Assembly: GCA_903825395.1 (NCBI GenBank)
Contig: CAIKAF010000033.1
Coordinates: 1-64,000 of the forward strand
Length of the DNA stretch: 64,000 bases
Source of the DNA: an uncultured Flavobacteriales bacterium
GTDB lineage: Bacteria; Bacteroidota; Bacteroidia; CAIKAF01
Reading direction: 5' to 3'
Shown: positions 36,747 through 45,365 of the stretch, piece after piece
How positions within the stretch are numbered: position 1 is the first letter of the stretch
Layout: every line of letters starts with the position of its first letter
Translations under genes and position numbers: made by a program
Notes under the pieces: generated by a model
The model's input: the letters and a program-made list of their open reading frames with translations, nothing else
Told to the model about the DNA's origin: nothing
The model's database searches: none

Positions 36747-38375
36747 TTAATAGATTTGGAATTCAGGCGATTGAAGTATAATTCGGAACATTTTTTCCAA
36801 GGGCTGTTCAACCAACATGGCATTGCCGTTTTGAAGGTAGGTAGCCCAATCGGTTGACCACCCCCCGCCGGTAATTCCGCTCAATAAGCCATTGTCTCGG
36901 TAATCATCCAGTCGGGTTTGATCTAAATCAATGGGAATGAGCAAGTCGCACATTTCCTTTACCAATATGTCCGGATTGGATGGGTCGCTGCAATTCGATT
37001 GAACAAACAGGGGCATATCCATTTTAAACAGTTCCAGTCCATTTATGTCAGCAACCCCACCGGTCAGGCTATCTGACCACAAGTAGCGCATAGCCAAATA
37101 ATTGGGGGTAATCCAAAGGCGATTAAAACCCGGGAACTGATAGTAAGGATCAAAGCCTGCTACGTCGTACGGCTCATGAAATGGCATACCTTGACCGCCC
37201 ATGGCCGAAGTTAGTGTGCCTCCGTAGGCCATATAATGCCGGATTAGGTCGTTGGGTGCCGGCAAAACCAGTTCAAGGGTACGCAAACTGCCAACTGTAA
37301 TTTCCAATGGACTTTTAATTATGGCTCCAATGTTGTTGTTTTGGAGTACTTGGTCGTCTTGATCAAAGAAATGCGCAGACTCCAATAAGGCTTGCAGCAC
37401 CGGTTTAATTTCAAAGTTCTGTTGAATCAAAAGGGCTGCCAGGGGTTCGATGATGTCCGTTTCAATTTCAGGAGTTATATCGTAGTACACGAAGAACCGA
37501 TACAGCTTTCGGCAAATGAACTTGGCGGTATGGGCTGAAGCAAATACCATGTCCACAAACGCATCCAATTCGGCTTCTACGTCAGCTACTTGGTTCGATG
37601 CCGGAGTAATGGAGGTATTGTTGAAGGCGGCAGTAAAGGTTTTGGTTCCTGTATCGTGCTGAGATGCAGTGCTTCCGCCTCCTTTCAGCTTTCCGCGGGG
37701 TATTCCTGTAACGGAGTCCACTAGGGTATAACTTGAGTCCACATCCCAACCCGTCAACAAACGCGTCGCTTCCTTCACATCGGTTTCAGTGAATGTGGTG
37801 TAGTCGGTAGGGCTCACCTGATTCCCTTTTCCAACTGTAAACAGTTCGAAGAATTCCCGAGCAAAATTCTCTTGGGGCGAGCCGGCCACGTTCAAGCGCC
37901 CGTCCAAATGCACCAGCATGGCATTGTCGATGCACATGGCCCGGGTAAGGGTTTTAAAATTACCTAGCGCGTATTTTCGGAACAACGAATGCTGGTAATA
38001 CAGGGAGGCCGTATTATTAATGCGCGATTCAATGGTCGGAAAATGAGTGTGCCAAAACCACACCATGCGTTCATGTATGGTCATGGGTTGGGTATGCATT
38101 TTATGAATCCACCAACCAAAAAATTGAATTCGGCGCTCATCGTCAGGGCTGTTGTTGGGGCCGGGAGCGGGACTCACCCAATCGTCGTTGGTTAGGGGGT
38201 CAATTGGAGGCGAAGGAGCAGGGTCATCCACCAGAAGCTGCTGGAGAAGCTGGGCTGCGGTTTGACCTGTGGCCGCGTTGATTTCAGCACGCTGAGGGCC
38301 AATTAAGGTCCTGCGAAGTAAATGTCCGGCTTCGCGCTGATTTAAAGGCTGGGTGTAAGGGGCTAATGAGGCCAT
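36747..38375 (-). CDS. DUF1800 family protein
   Basis: A 542-residue protein. Family marks are AGHLLRRTLIGPQRAEINAA near the N terminus, MTIHERMVWFWHTHFPT, NFAREFFELFTVGKGN, VKEATRLLTGWDVD, and the region around KFICRKLYRFFVYYDITPE. No clear signal peptide is visible. DUF1800 and DUF1501 genes are almost always adjacent, suggesting a joint extracytoplasmic task, but the reaction is unknown. The gene is upstream of DUF1501 in the same operon. Confidence 0.9.
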   Translation of the reverse strand: MASLAPYTQPLNQREAGHLLRRTLIGPQRAEINAATGQTAAQLLQQLLVDDPAPSPPIDPLTNDDWVSPAPGPNNSPDDERRIQFFGWWIHKMHTQPMTIHERMVWFWHTHFPTIESRINNTASLYYQHSLFRKYALGNFKTLTRAMCIDNAMLVHLDGRLNVAGSPQENFAREFFELFTVGKGNQVSPTDYTTFTETDVKEATRLLTGWDVDSSYTLVDSVTGIPRGKLKGGGSTASQHDTGTKTFTAAFNNTSITPASNQVADVEAELDAFVDMVFASAHTAKFICRKLYRFFVYYDITPEIETDIIEPLAALLIQQNFEIKPVLQALLESAHFFDQDDQVLQNNNIGAIIKSPLEITVGSLRTLELVLPAPNDLIRHYMAYGGTLTSAMGGQGMPFHEPYDVAGFDPYYQFPGFNRLWITPNYLAMRYLWSDSLTGGVADINGLELFKMDMPLFVQSNCSDPSNPDILVKEMCDLLIPIDLDQTRLDDYRDNGLLSGITGGGWSTDWATYLQNGNAMLVEQPLEKMFRIILQSPEFQIY

Positions 38376-38548
38376 TTCCTATGGGATTATGGTTACCAAT
38401 GTAAGAAATTTTTGGGAATGATGCGGTAGGCCAATTCCTTAACATTCCCATATTCAGAACTTAAAAAGCATTGAAATTCAAAGCAAATGATGCCGTACAT
38501 TTTACAATCCCATGCATGGGAATGCGGCAAGACCGTTGCTAAAAAAAC

Positions 38549-39337
38549 TTAATTGTGTGCCAAGCGGAATCCCAAGCTCATTCCACGCTTGTCGGGAAAG
38601 AAGCTATATCTGCAGGAGTTTCTGCAACCGCCTTCGTGGTAATTCCAGGCTCCACCCCGAATTACCCTATACGTCCCGGAAGCCGGCCCAAACGGGTTGG
38701 ACTGAGGTTTAGATGTATAGGTTGCGTACCAATCCTGACACCATTCCCAAACATTCCCACTCATATCAAACAATCCCAGTTCATTGGCACCTTTTTGGCC
38801 AACGGGATGCGTTGAATTCTGACTGTTGTCCCAAAACCATCCTACCTGATTCACATCGTTGCTTCCACTAAATTTATTTCCGGCACTCTTGGCCCCTCCC
38901 CTACTGGCAAATTCCCACTCGGCCTCGGTAGGTAAACGATATGAACTTCCAGTTAGATGATTCAAGCGTTCTAAAAATTGCTGCACATCCACAAAACTAA
39001 CCTGCTCTACAGGGCATTCCGGACAAGAGGGAAAATAGCTTGGATTGTTGTCCATAACACTTTGCCAAAGCCGTTGTGTCACTTCCACTTTTGAAATGGA
39101 AAAGGCGTTCAATGTCACTTTTTGAACAGGCCGTTCGTCGTCCTCGCAATTTTCACCTTCACTCCATGGGCAACCCATGTTGAAGGCGCCACCTTCCACC
39201 CGCACCATTTGAGCATTTACATAGGCTCCAATTTCTGATTTGGTCATTACCTGTCCCAGCACGGACCCCCTAATCAAAAGAAATCCGGCCAAAGCAAACC
39301 CTGCCATTCCTCTACGTATGCGAAGATTTTTTCCCAT
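38549..39337 (-). CDS. secreted SUMF1/FGE-fold protein
   Basis: A 262-residue protein starting at the ATG at 39337, which gives a good signal peptide (GMAGFALAGFLLIRGSVLGQ). The fold is that of formylglycine-generating enzyme: VRVEGGAFNMGCPWSEGE, SISKVEVTQRLWQSVM, YRLPTEAEWEFASRGG, FDMSGNVWEWCQDWY, YRVIRGGAWN, MSLGFRLA. By hand alignment to human FGE, one of the two catalytic Cys is Tyr here while the other is present, so sulfatase activation is unlikely. Related proteins include gliding lipoproteins GldJ/GldK, but no lipobox is seen. Confidence 0.8.
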   Translation of the reverse strand: MGKNLRIRRGMAGFALAGFLLIRGSVLGQVMTKSEIGAYVNAQMVRVEGGAFNMGCPWSEGENCEDDERPVQKVTLNAFSISKVEVTQRLWQSVMDNNPSYFPSCPECPVEQVSFVDVQQFLERLNHLTGSSYRLPTEAEWEFASRGGAKSAGNKFSGSNDVNQVGWFWDNSQNSTHPVGQKGANELGLFDMSGNVWEWCQDWYATYTSKPQSNPFGPASGTYRVIRGGAWNYHEGGCRNSCRYSFFPDKRGMSLGFRLAHN

Positions 39338-39564
39338 AACCGGTGCAATATACAAAAAAAGAAAAGTGAAATATTCTTTTTAAAAAATCATAAAAAAAAG
39401 TTTAACCGAAATACCTCATTTTTCAACACACTAGTTGACAATTGGTTTTATTCAAAATTCAAGTAATTTTAGTTCGATTACAATTCCTATTGTACTGCCA
39501 TTGACGTAATTTGCTCTTAACTGCCCTTGCCCAATCCTACCCTTTAAGTGCAGCTGAATAAATG

Positions 39565-39572
39565 TACCTTTG
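39565..39572 (+). promoter_or_regulatory. TACCTTTG promoter element of the TerC gene
   Basis: A -7 element TACCTTTG followed by CA. Transcription should begin near 39579, which rules out the upstream in-frame ATG at 39548 and leaves 39587 as the start with an extremely short leader. A clear TTG at -33 is absent (TTTAAG instead). Confidence 0.55.
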
Positions 39573-39586
39573 CAGAAAAGTGCGGT

Positions 39587-40597
39587 ATGGTGCATAGTCT
39601 TTCGGAAATAAGTTCAAATTCATGGCTATACCTTGTTTTTTCAGCGGTTGTGCTTGTAATGTTGGCCCTGGATTTGGGATTGTTCAACCGCAAACCGCAT
39701 TCCATCGGCTTAAAAGAAGCGGGAATTTGGACCTTGGTTTGGATTGGTTTGGCAATGGGCTTCTCGGCCCTCATTTACGCTTGGACTTACCAAACACATG
39801 GCATCGAAAAATGGACACAGTTTCAAACGGCCTATTGGATTGAAAAAGCCTTATCCATGGATAATTTATTTGTGTTCATGTTGATTTTCAATCATTTTAA
39901 GGTGCCATCGCAGCTTCAACATAAGGTGCTTTTTTGGGGAGTTATTGGTGCTCTTTTAATGCGGGCATTGTTTATTTATGCTGGAGTCGGTTTGGTGCAA
40001 ATCTCATATGTTTCAATAGCCAGTCCATTTCCAGGCTTGGTGAATCATCCACTGGAATTCAATTTTATTTTGTTTGTTTTCGGACTTTTTCTATTCGTTG
40101 CCGGAATCAAATCTTTCTGGTCCGCTGCCGAACAAGGTTCTGAATTTACAGGTCAAAAGTGGCTAAACCGAATCTCAAAATGGCTCCCGCTGGGTGGCGA
40201 TATTCAATCCGGGAAATTTTTCATTCGTCAGGAAAAGCTCATTTTCACTCCACTCTTTATTGTTTTGCTGGCGGTTGAATTCACCGATTTGATTTTCGCT
40301 GTAGATTCGGTACCGGCCATTTTTTCCGTCGCCCCAGACGACCCATTTATTTTGTACACCTCCAACATCTTTGCCATTTTAGGCCTGCGCTCGTTGTATT
40401 TTGTCCTGGATGGTTTTGCCAATGCATTCAGCTATCTTAAAAAAGGCTTGGGCCTGATTTTGGTTTTCATCGGAGCAAAAATGCTAATCGCCCCTATTTT
40501 GCACATTCCAGCCCTGGTTTCATTGGGAATTTTGGGCGGAATCCTTCTGGGCTCTGTTCTAATTTCAATTGTAAAAAAGAAGGAACTGAAGGGATGA
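39587..40597 (+). CDS. TerC family integral membrane protein
   Basis: A 336-residue membrane protein with about seven to nine helices. TerC/Alx marks are ALDLGLFNRKPHSIGLKEAG, YWIEKALSMDNLFVFMLIFN, VEFTDLIFAVDSVPAIFSVA, and LRSLYFVLDGFANAFSYLKK. The acidic residues inside helices fit metal handling; members are linked to manganese export or pH response. The start at 39587 is chosen because a promoter element covers the longer frame. The stop is followed after five bases by hairpin element copy 4. Confidence 0.9.
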   Translation: MVHSLSEISSNSWLYLVFSAVVLVMLALDLGLFNRKPHSIGLKEAGIWTLVWIGLAMGFSALIYAWTYQTHGIEKWTQFQTAYWIEKALSMDNLFVFMLIFNHFKVPSQLQHKVLFWGVIGALLMRALFIYAGVGLVQISYVSIASPFPGLVNHPLEFNFILFVFGLFLFVAGIKSFWSAAEQGSEFTGQKWLNRISKWLPLGGDIQSGKFFIRQEKLIFTPLFIVLLAVEFTDLIFAVDSVPAIFSVAPDDPFILYTSNIFAILGLRSLYFVLDGFANAFSYLKKGLGLILVFIGAKMLIAPILHIPALVSLGILGGILLGSVLISIVKKKELKG

Positions 40598-40599
40598 TG

Positions 40600-40765
40600 T
40601 TGGGGGGCGGGTACTCCGGCTTTCACGGGTAGTCCGCAGTGCAAGGCCTTCGGTACAGCCGCCTTGCGCTGGCTCCCAAGGTCGCCTGCGCGGCTGGCGT
40701 ACCGATGGGCCTTGCTCTTTGCGGGCAACCCCGTTCAATCCGGCCCGCACGCATCCTGCCCCGAC
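40600..40765 (+). repeat. hairpin element copy 4
   Basis: Starts TTGGGGGGCGG right after the TerC gene stop. The apical TGGCTCCCAAGGTCGCC is at 40670-40686. GCGC / GCGC closes the loop. Long arms CAAGGCCTTCGGTACAGCCGC pair with the complement of GCGGCTGGCGTACCGATGGG plus CCTTG. Outer arms are GGTAGTCCGCA / TGCGGGCAACC and CCGGCTTTCACGGG / CCCCGTTCAATCCGG. It lies between convergent TerC and eda. Confidence 0.82.
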
Positions 40766-40797
40766 TCCCACACAAAACCTAAACCCTAGATGGATGT

Positions 40798-41358
40798 TTA
40801 TTTCAACATCCAAGACCCTCCAACAGCCAGTACATTGGGCAAAGCCAAATAATCAGCCATGCTTTGTTCGTTTATTCCTCCGGTAGGAATAAAGTCTATT
40901 CCCTGAAATACAGAGGCATAGGCCGATAAAGCCGAAACGCCACCAAACACATGAGCCGGGAAAAATTTCAGCACTTCCAAATCCCGCTCCATCGACTGTT
41001 GAATTTCAGTGGGACTTATGGCTCCCGGCAGAAAAGGCAGCCCCGTGTTTCTCATTGTGTTTACCAACTGCTCTGTTTGTCCGGGACTCACCAAAAAAGA
41101 GGCCCCGGCTTTGGCAGCAGCCTCTGCTCTTTCGCTGCTGCAAACCGTTCCGGCTCCTACAATCAGGTTTGAACCATAGCGCGTGGACACGTACCGAATT
41201 AGGTCAAGGGCGCTTGCCGTTCGTAGGGTAATTTCAATCACCCCTATTCCTTTTTCCAACAGGTTTGTACAGGCCAAATCGGCTTGTTCCTGAGTATGCA
41301 GAACAGCTACAGGGATGATTGAAAAGGGACTAAGGATTTCTCGAATTCCGTTTTGCAT
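40798..41358 (-). CDS. eda: KDPG/KHG aldolase
   Basis: A 186-residue class I aldolase, last step of the Entner-Doudoroff pathway: 2-keto-3-deoxy-6-phosphogluconate to pyruvate and glyceraldehyde 3-phosphate. The Schiff-base Lys is K131 (EVLKFFPAHVFGG), the catalytic Glu is in GVIEITLRT, and phosphate binding involves FIPTGGINE. Slightly short of the usual ~210 residues at the C terminus but the barrel appears complete. It follows edd by four bases. Confidence 0.94.
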   Translation of the reverse strand: MQNGIREILSPFSIIPVAVLHTQEQADLACTNLLEKGIGVIEITLRTASALDLIRYVSTRYGSNLIVGAGTVCSSERAEAAAKAGASFLVSPGQTEQLVNTMRNTGLPFLPGAISPTEIQQSMERDLEVLKFFPAHVFGGVSALSAYASVFQGIDFIPTGGINEQSMADYLALPNVLAVGGSWMLK

Positions 41359-41362
41359 GGCA

Positions 41363-43159
41363 TTAAATTAAAAAGCTGGCACCCAGTTCAGCATGGGTTA
41401 CATTGGATTTGGGCTGAGCGAAAAGTTCACGACCGCAGCCCACAAAACTACGTTCAATCTGCTGAGGACTTCGTTCTTCAAAATTGGGTTCAAGCACCTC
41501 TAAGCTGCCTGAGCGCGCATCCAGTTTTAGCCGATCTCCGGTTCGAACCCGAGCAATATTCCCCCCCTGTTTGGCTTCTGGCCAAAGATGAATGGCGGCA
41601 GGCACTTTACCTGAAGCTCCAGACATCCGGCCATCTGTAACAAGCGCCACCCGAAAACCCCGCTTTTGAAGAATGGTTAAGGAGGGTGTGAGTTTATGCA
41701 ATTCAGGCATACCATTGCTGCCCGGACCTTGAAAGGGCAAAACGGCAATGAAATCCCGATTTAATTCATTGGCTTTGAAGGCAATTAAAAACGCTTCTTG
41801 GCTTTCAAACACAATGGCCGGAGCCTCTACCAACCAATGTTCTGGATCTACTGCCGAAGTTTTAATCACCGAACGACCTAGGTTTCCCTTCAACAAGCGT
41901 ATGCCACCTGTGGGTTGGAAGGGGTCTTCGGCCGGACGCAACACCGCCTCGTTGTAGCTTTTCTCGGGCACTGTTCTCCATACAATATCGGAATTTTCAA
42001 TGCCGGATTCCCGGCAAAACTGGTCTAAGCCTGGCCCCAATATCGTATTGACATCTTGGTGCATCAAACCATTTTTCAATAGAGATCGCATAATAAAGGG
42101 TACTCCCCCGGCGGCATGAAAATGATTTACATCGGCCACCCCGTTGGGATATACTCTAGCCATCAGCGGAATAATTTCTGATAACTCAGAAAAGTCGGTC
42201 CAATCTACAATCACCCCTGCAGCCCGGGCTATGGCAATCAGGTGAATGGTGTGGTTGGTCGATCCTCCGGTAGCCAACAAACCAATAATGGCGTTCAAGA
42301 TTGCTCGTTCATCTAGAATGTAGGCCAATGCGCGCTCTTTGCGGTGATTTCGAATGTTATCAATCAACTGCCTAACTGCAAATCGGCTTAGTAATTCGCG
42401 GTGTTCTGTTCCTGGATTCACAAAACTGCTGCCCGGCAATTGAAGTCCCATCATTTCCAAGAGCATTTGATTGCTATTGGCCGTGCCATAAAAGGTACAG
42501 GTTCCCGGCGAATGATAGCTGTCCGATTCTCCTTTCAATAAGGCAGCCCGATCTATTTTTCCCTCGGCATAATCCTGCCGGATTTTTGCTTTTTCTTCAT
42601 TTGAGATTCCTGTTGGCATAGGCCCTCCTGGAACAAAGAGCGTTGGTAAATGACCAAAGGGAAGTGCCCCCATCAGCATTCCAGGTACAATTTTATCGCA
42701 AATCCCCAGCAGCAATGTACCATCAAACATATTGTGCGACAATGCCACCGCAGTACCCATGGCAATGGCATCGCGGCTAAACAAAGACAATTCCATACCA
42801 TCTGCCCCTTGGGTAATCCCGTCGCACATGGCAGGAACACCGCCGGCAACCTGTGCTACGGCTCCCGCTTCCAATGCCCAATCGCGCAGTTTTGGAGGGT
42901 AAGATTCATAGGGCTTATGGGCAGAAAGCATATCGTTGTAGGCGGTCACAATGGCCAGATTCGGCTGCTCTTCAGCGCGCAAGCGTTCCTTTTCTTGGGC
43001 AGAACAACCGGCAAAGCCATGAGCCAAGTTTCCACAACCCATTCCCGAGCGGGTAACTTCAGTTCTAAATTGCGATTCCATCTGCCCAAGAAATTGCTCT
43101 CGAGTAGGCTTACTTCGCTCAACCACCCGTTGAGTTACACGTGCTAAAATTGGATTCAT
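41363..43159 (-). CDS. edd: 6-phosphogluconate dehydratase
   Basis: A 598-residue enzyme of the IlvD/Edd family that dehydrates 6-phosphogluconate to KDPG. Edd marks include NLAIVTAYNDMLSAHKPYES, GTCTFYGTANSNQMLLEMMG (cluster Cys in TCTF), LLATGGSTNHTIHLIAIARA, and LVTDGRMSGASGKVPAAIH. A Cys in LGICDKIVPGM probably completes the iron-sulfur ligands. IlvD is less likely because of the length, the N-terminal pattern and the direct neighbours pgl and eda. Confidence 0.95.
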   Translation of the reverse strand: MNPILARVTQRVVERSKPTREQFLGQMESQFRTEVTRSGMGCGNLAHGFAGCSAQEKERLRAEEQPNLAIVTAYNDMLSAHKPYESYPPKLRDWALEAGAVAQVAGGVPAMCDGITQGADGMELSLFSRDAIAMGTAVALSHNMFDGTLLLGICDKIVPGMLMGALPFGHLPTLFVPGGPMPTGISNEEKAKIRQDYAEGKIDRAALLKGESDSYHSPGTCTFYGTANSNQMLLEMMGLQLPGSSFVNPGTEHRELLSRFAVRQLIDNIRNHRKERALAYILDERAILNAIIGLLATGGSTNHTIHLIAIARAAGVIVDWTDFSELSEIIPLMARVYPNGVADVNHFHAAGGVPFIMRSLLKNGLMHQDVNTILGPGLDQFCRESGIENSDIVWRTVPEKSYNEAVLRPAEDPFQPTGGIRLLKGNLGRSVIKTSAVDPEHWLVEAPAIVFESQEAFLIAFKANELNRDFIAVLPFQGPGSNGMPELHKLTPSLTILQKRGFRVALVTDGRMSGASGKVPAAIHLWPEAKQGGNIARVRTGDRLKLDARSGSLEVLEPNFEERSPQQIERSFVGCGRELFAQPKSNVTHAELGASFLI

Positions 43160-43165
43160 GGTCGT

Positions 43166-43840
43166 TTACTTTGTAAAATACACTTCAAGATTTGAGCAGG
43201 TTTCCTGAACAAGCGAGATGGGAGTTTGGTTTACCTTGGCATCAAGCCACACCTGTTTTTTATCCTCGCCCGAAAACAACACATACACCTGTTTCGCACG
43301 TTGAACAACCGGCAAGCTCACCGAAATTCGTTGAATCGGATGACTGGGCGCTTGGGTAAATAAAACATCAGGAGAATCCATTAGCAAACCGAGTTCAGAG
43401 CTTTTATCGCCGGGGAACAGAGAGGCTGTATGTCCATCAAGTCCCATACCCAATAAGCAAAGATAGGGCATAACCTGCAACTCAGCGTACTCTTTCGTCA
43501 CCGCAACCAAATTCAAATCTGGATTTTCAAGATGCGGCAGCATTCCATGGAAGTTGGCACCTTCAAGCCAGCAGCGTTGAAAGGCAAGCTGCACCATTCT
43601 TTGGTTGGATAGGATATCGGTTGGGGGCACGCAACGGTCGTCCACCAAAAAAACATGAATTCGATTCCATGGCAAATCCTGATTGGCAAGCCTTTCATAA
43701 AAAGGCTGGGGAGTGCTTCCGCCCGAAAGCAGCCAAGCCACGTTGCTGGAAGAAATTAAGGCATCCTGGGTTTTTGTCAACCATGATTCCCCAAGGGCCA
43801 TCAAAAGTTGGGGAAGGCCAGGGCGTTCAATCCACTGCAT
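43166..43840 (-). CDS. pgl: 6-phosphogluconolactonase
   Basis: A 224-residue DevB-type lactonase that opens 6-phosphogluconolactone. Marks: VAWLLSGGSTPQPFYERLAN, WNRIHVFLVDDRCVPPTDIL and SNQRM, CLLGMGLDGHTASLFPG, and RISVSLPVVQRAKQVYVLFS. I take the ATG at 43840, overlapping the zwf stop by 14 bases; an upstream ATG at 43861 is an alternative. It sits between zwf and edd, filling the step between them. Confidence 0.93.
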   Translation of the reverse strand: MQWIERPGLPQLLMALGESWLTKTQDALISSSNVAWLLSGGSTPQPFYERLANQDLPWNRIHVFLVDDRCVPPTDILSNQRMVQLAFQRCWLEGANFHGMLPHLENPDLNLVAVTKEYAELQVMPYLCLLGMGLDGHTASLFPGDKSSELGLLMDSPDVLFTQAPSHPIQRISVSLPVVQRAKQVYVLFSGEDKKQVWLDAKVNQTPISLVQETCSNLEVYFTK

Positions 43841-45308
43841 AGCCTTTGGTATTCCAAACATGGTCTTCCAACATCACAGCCTGTCCAGGCCCCCAAGTCC
43901 CAGCTTCATATAAAACCACAGGCAATTGAACATCCTTCCAGCTTTTGGTTATGGATTCTATCCAATTCCAAGAGGCTTCCAATTCATCTTGCCGCATAAA
44001 AAGGGTTTGATTGCCCCTTACCACGTCCATAATAAGGCGCTCGTAAGCCTCTGGAAAACGTTCTTTAAAATTATCTACAAAATCCAATTTCAATGCAATA
44101 GGCTTATATCTGTATCCGCCCGGACCGGGAATTTTAGTCATTTGAACCAATTCAATCCGTTCTTCAGGCTGCAAGCGGATGATTAGCTTATTGGCAGGAA
44201 TTTCTTCACCAGAGGGGAAAATATTGTGCGCTACAGGTCTAAAATTGATTACAATTTCAGAATACCGCTTGGGCATCCGTTTGCCGGTTCGCAAATAGAA
44301 GGGCACGCCTTTCCAACGCCAGTTATCGACAAATGTGGTTAGCGCAACAAAAGTTTCTGTTTTAGAGTCGAATTTTTCAATGTCTTCCAAATACGACGAA
44401 ACCGAAGCCCCTGCAATTTTTCCTCGGGTATATTGCCCCTTTACAGAATGGGTTTTGATGTTTTTCTTAGTAAAGGGCCTTAGGGCATATAAAACCTTAA
44501 GCTTTTCATTCCGCACAAAATCAGCTTCCAATAAATGAGGCGGCTCCATGGCCACCAAACAGAGCAATTGAAGCAAATGATTCTGTACCATATCCAACAA
44601 TGCCCCACTTTGGTCGTAATATCCAGCCCTACTTTGAACTCCCAAACTTTCGGCCACAGTAATTTGTACATTTTCAATGTGCTGACTATTCCAAGCATGT
44701 TCAAACAAGTGGTTTGCAAACCGCAACACCATCAGGTTTTGAACCGTTTCTTTTCCCAAATAGTGGTCAATCCGATACACCTGGTTTTCCTGAAATGACT
44801 CAGCCACTTGACGATTAATGTCAATGGCAGTGGCCAAACTATTCCCCAATGGCTTTTCTAATACAACCTTACTTTGGTTATTGATCAATCCATTTTCACG
44901 CAAGGCCGAAGAAATTGGACCAAATGCGGAAGAGGGAGTCGAAAAATAAAAAATGGTAGGAGCCTTTTTGTATGGATTTAATGCCTGAGACAGGTTGGAA
45001 TAGGATTTTGGAGTATAGTCGGGAACTTGAACCAATTCAATTTTACTTAAAAAGACCTGGGCATGTGGACTGCTTGAGTATTCTTTTCCAGACTCATGAA
45101 TAAAATCAAGAACCGATTTCAAAAAATCATCTAGGCTACGTTCGCGCCGGCATACTGCAAAAATCTTAAACTCCTCCGTAATTTGACCATCGTACAATCG
45201 ATGAAACAGGGCAGGATAAATTTTGCGCAATGCCAAATCACCATCACCACCGAAAATTACAAAATTGAATGGATTGAAACTTTCCTTTTTTGCCTTACTC
45301 ATATTCAT
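43827..45308 (-). CDS. zwf: glucose-6-phosphate 1-dehydrogenase
   Basis: A 493-residue NAD(P)-dependent enzyme that commits glucose 6-phosphate to the oxidative branch. Marks: FVIFGGDGDLALRKIYPALF nucleotide fold (a GGDGDLA form where GASGDLA is usual), RIDHYLGKETVQNLMVLRFA with the substrate-binding and catalytic His, and KGVPFYLRTGKRMPKRYSEI. First gene of zwf-pgl-edd-eda. A palindromic operator surrounds its TATATTTG promoter element 24-37 bases upstream. Confidence 0.95.
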   Translation of the reverse strand: MNMSKAKKESFNPFNFVIFGGDGDLALRKIYPALFHRLYDGQITEEFKIFAVCRRERSLDDFLKSVLDFIHESGKEYSSSPHAQVFLSKIELVQVPDYTPKSYSNLSQALNPYKKAPTIFYFSTPSSAFGPISSALRENGLINNQSKVVLEKPLGNSLATAIDINRQVAESFQENQVYRIDHYLGKETVQNLMVLRFANHLFEHAWNSQHIENVQITVAESLGVQSRAGYYDQSGALLDMVQNHLLQLLCLVAMEPPHLLEADFVRNEKLKVLYALRPFTKKNIKTHSVKGQYTRGKIAGASVSSYLEDIEKFDSKTETFVALTTFVDNWRWKGVPFYLRTGKRMPKRYSEIVINFRPVAHNIFPSGEEIPANKLIIRLQPEERIELVQMTKIPGPGGYRYKPIALKLDFVDNFKERFPEAYERLIMDVVRGNQTLFMRQDELEASWNWIESITKSWKDVQLPVVLYEAGTWGPGQAVMLEDHVWNTKGYAVD

Positions 45309-45325
45309 TCTCTACATTGGTGCTA

Positions 45326-45345
45326 TTGGTACAAATATACACCAA
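45326..45345 (-). promoter_or_regulatory. zwf promoter/operator palindrome
   Basis: On the minus strand TTGGTGTATATTTGTACCAA, with arms TTGGT / ACCAA around the -7 element TATATTTG (45332-45339). A very similar core precedes the divergent sugar operon. A second, weaker site TAGTGTAAAAATGACAA lies just upstream (about 45347-45363). A regulator bound here would cover the -7 element. The -33 TTG is missing. Confidence 0.6.
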
Positions 45346-45365
45346 ATTGTCATTTTTACACTAAG

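Noticed and set aside
40565-40813. Minus-strand frames over hairpin element copy 4
   Set aside because: They cross the hairpin and both gene ends; explained by the GC-rich repeat.
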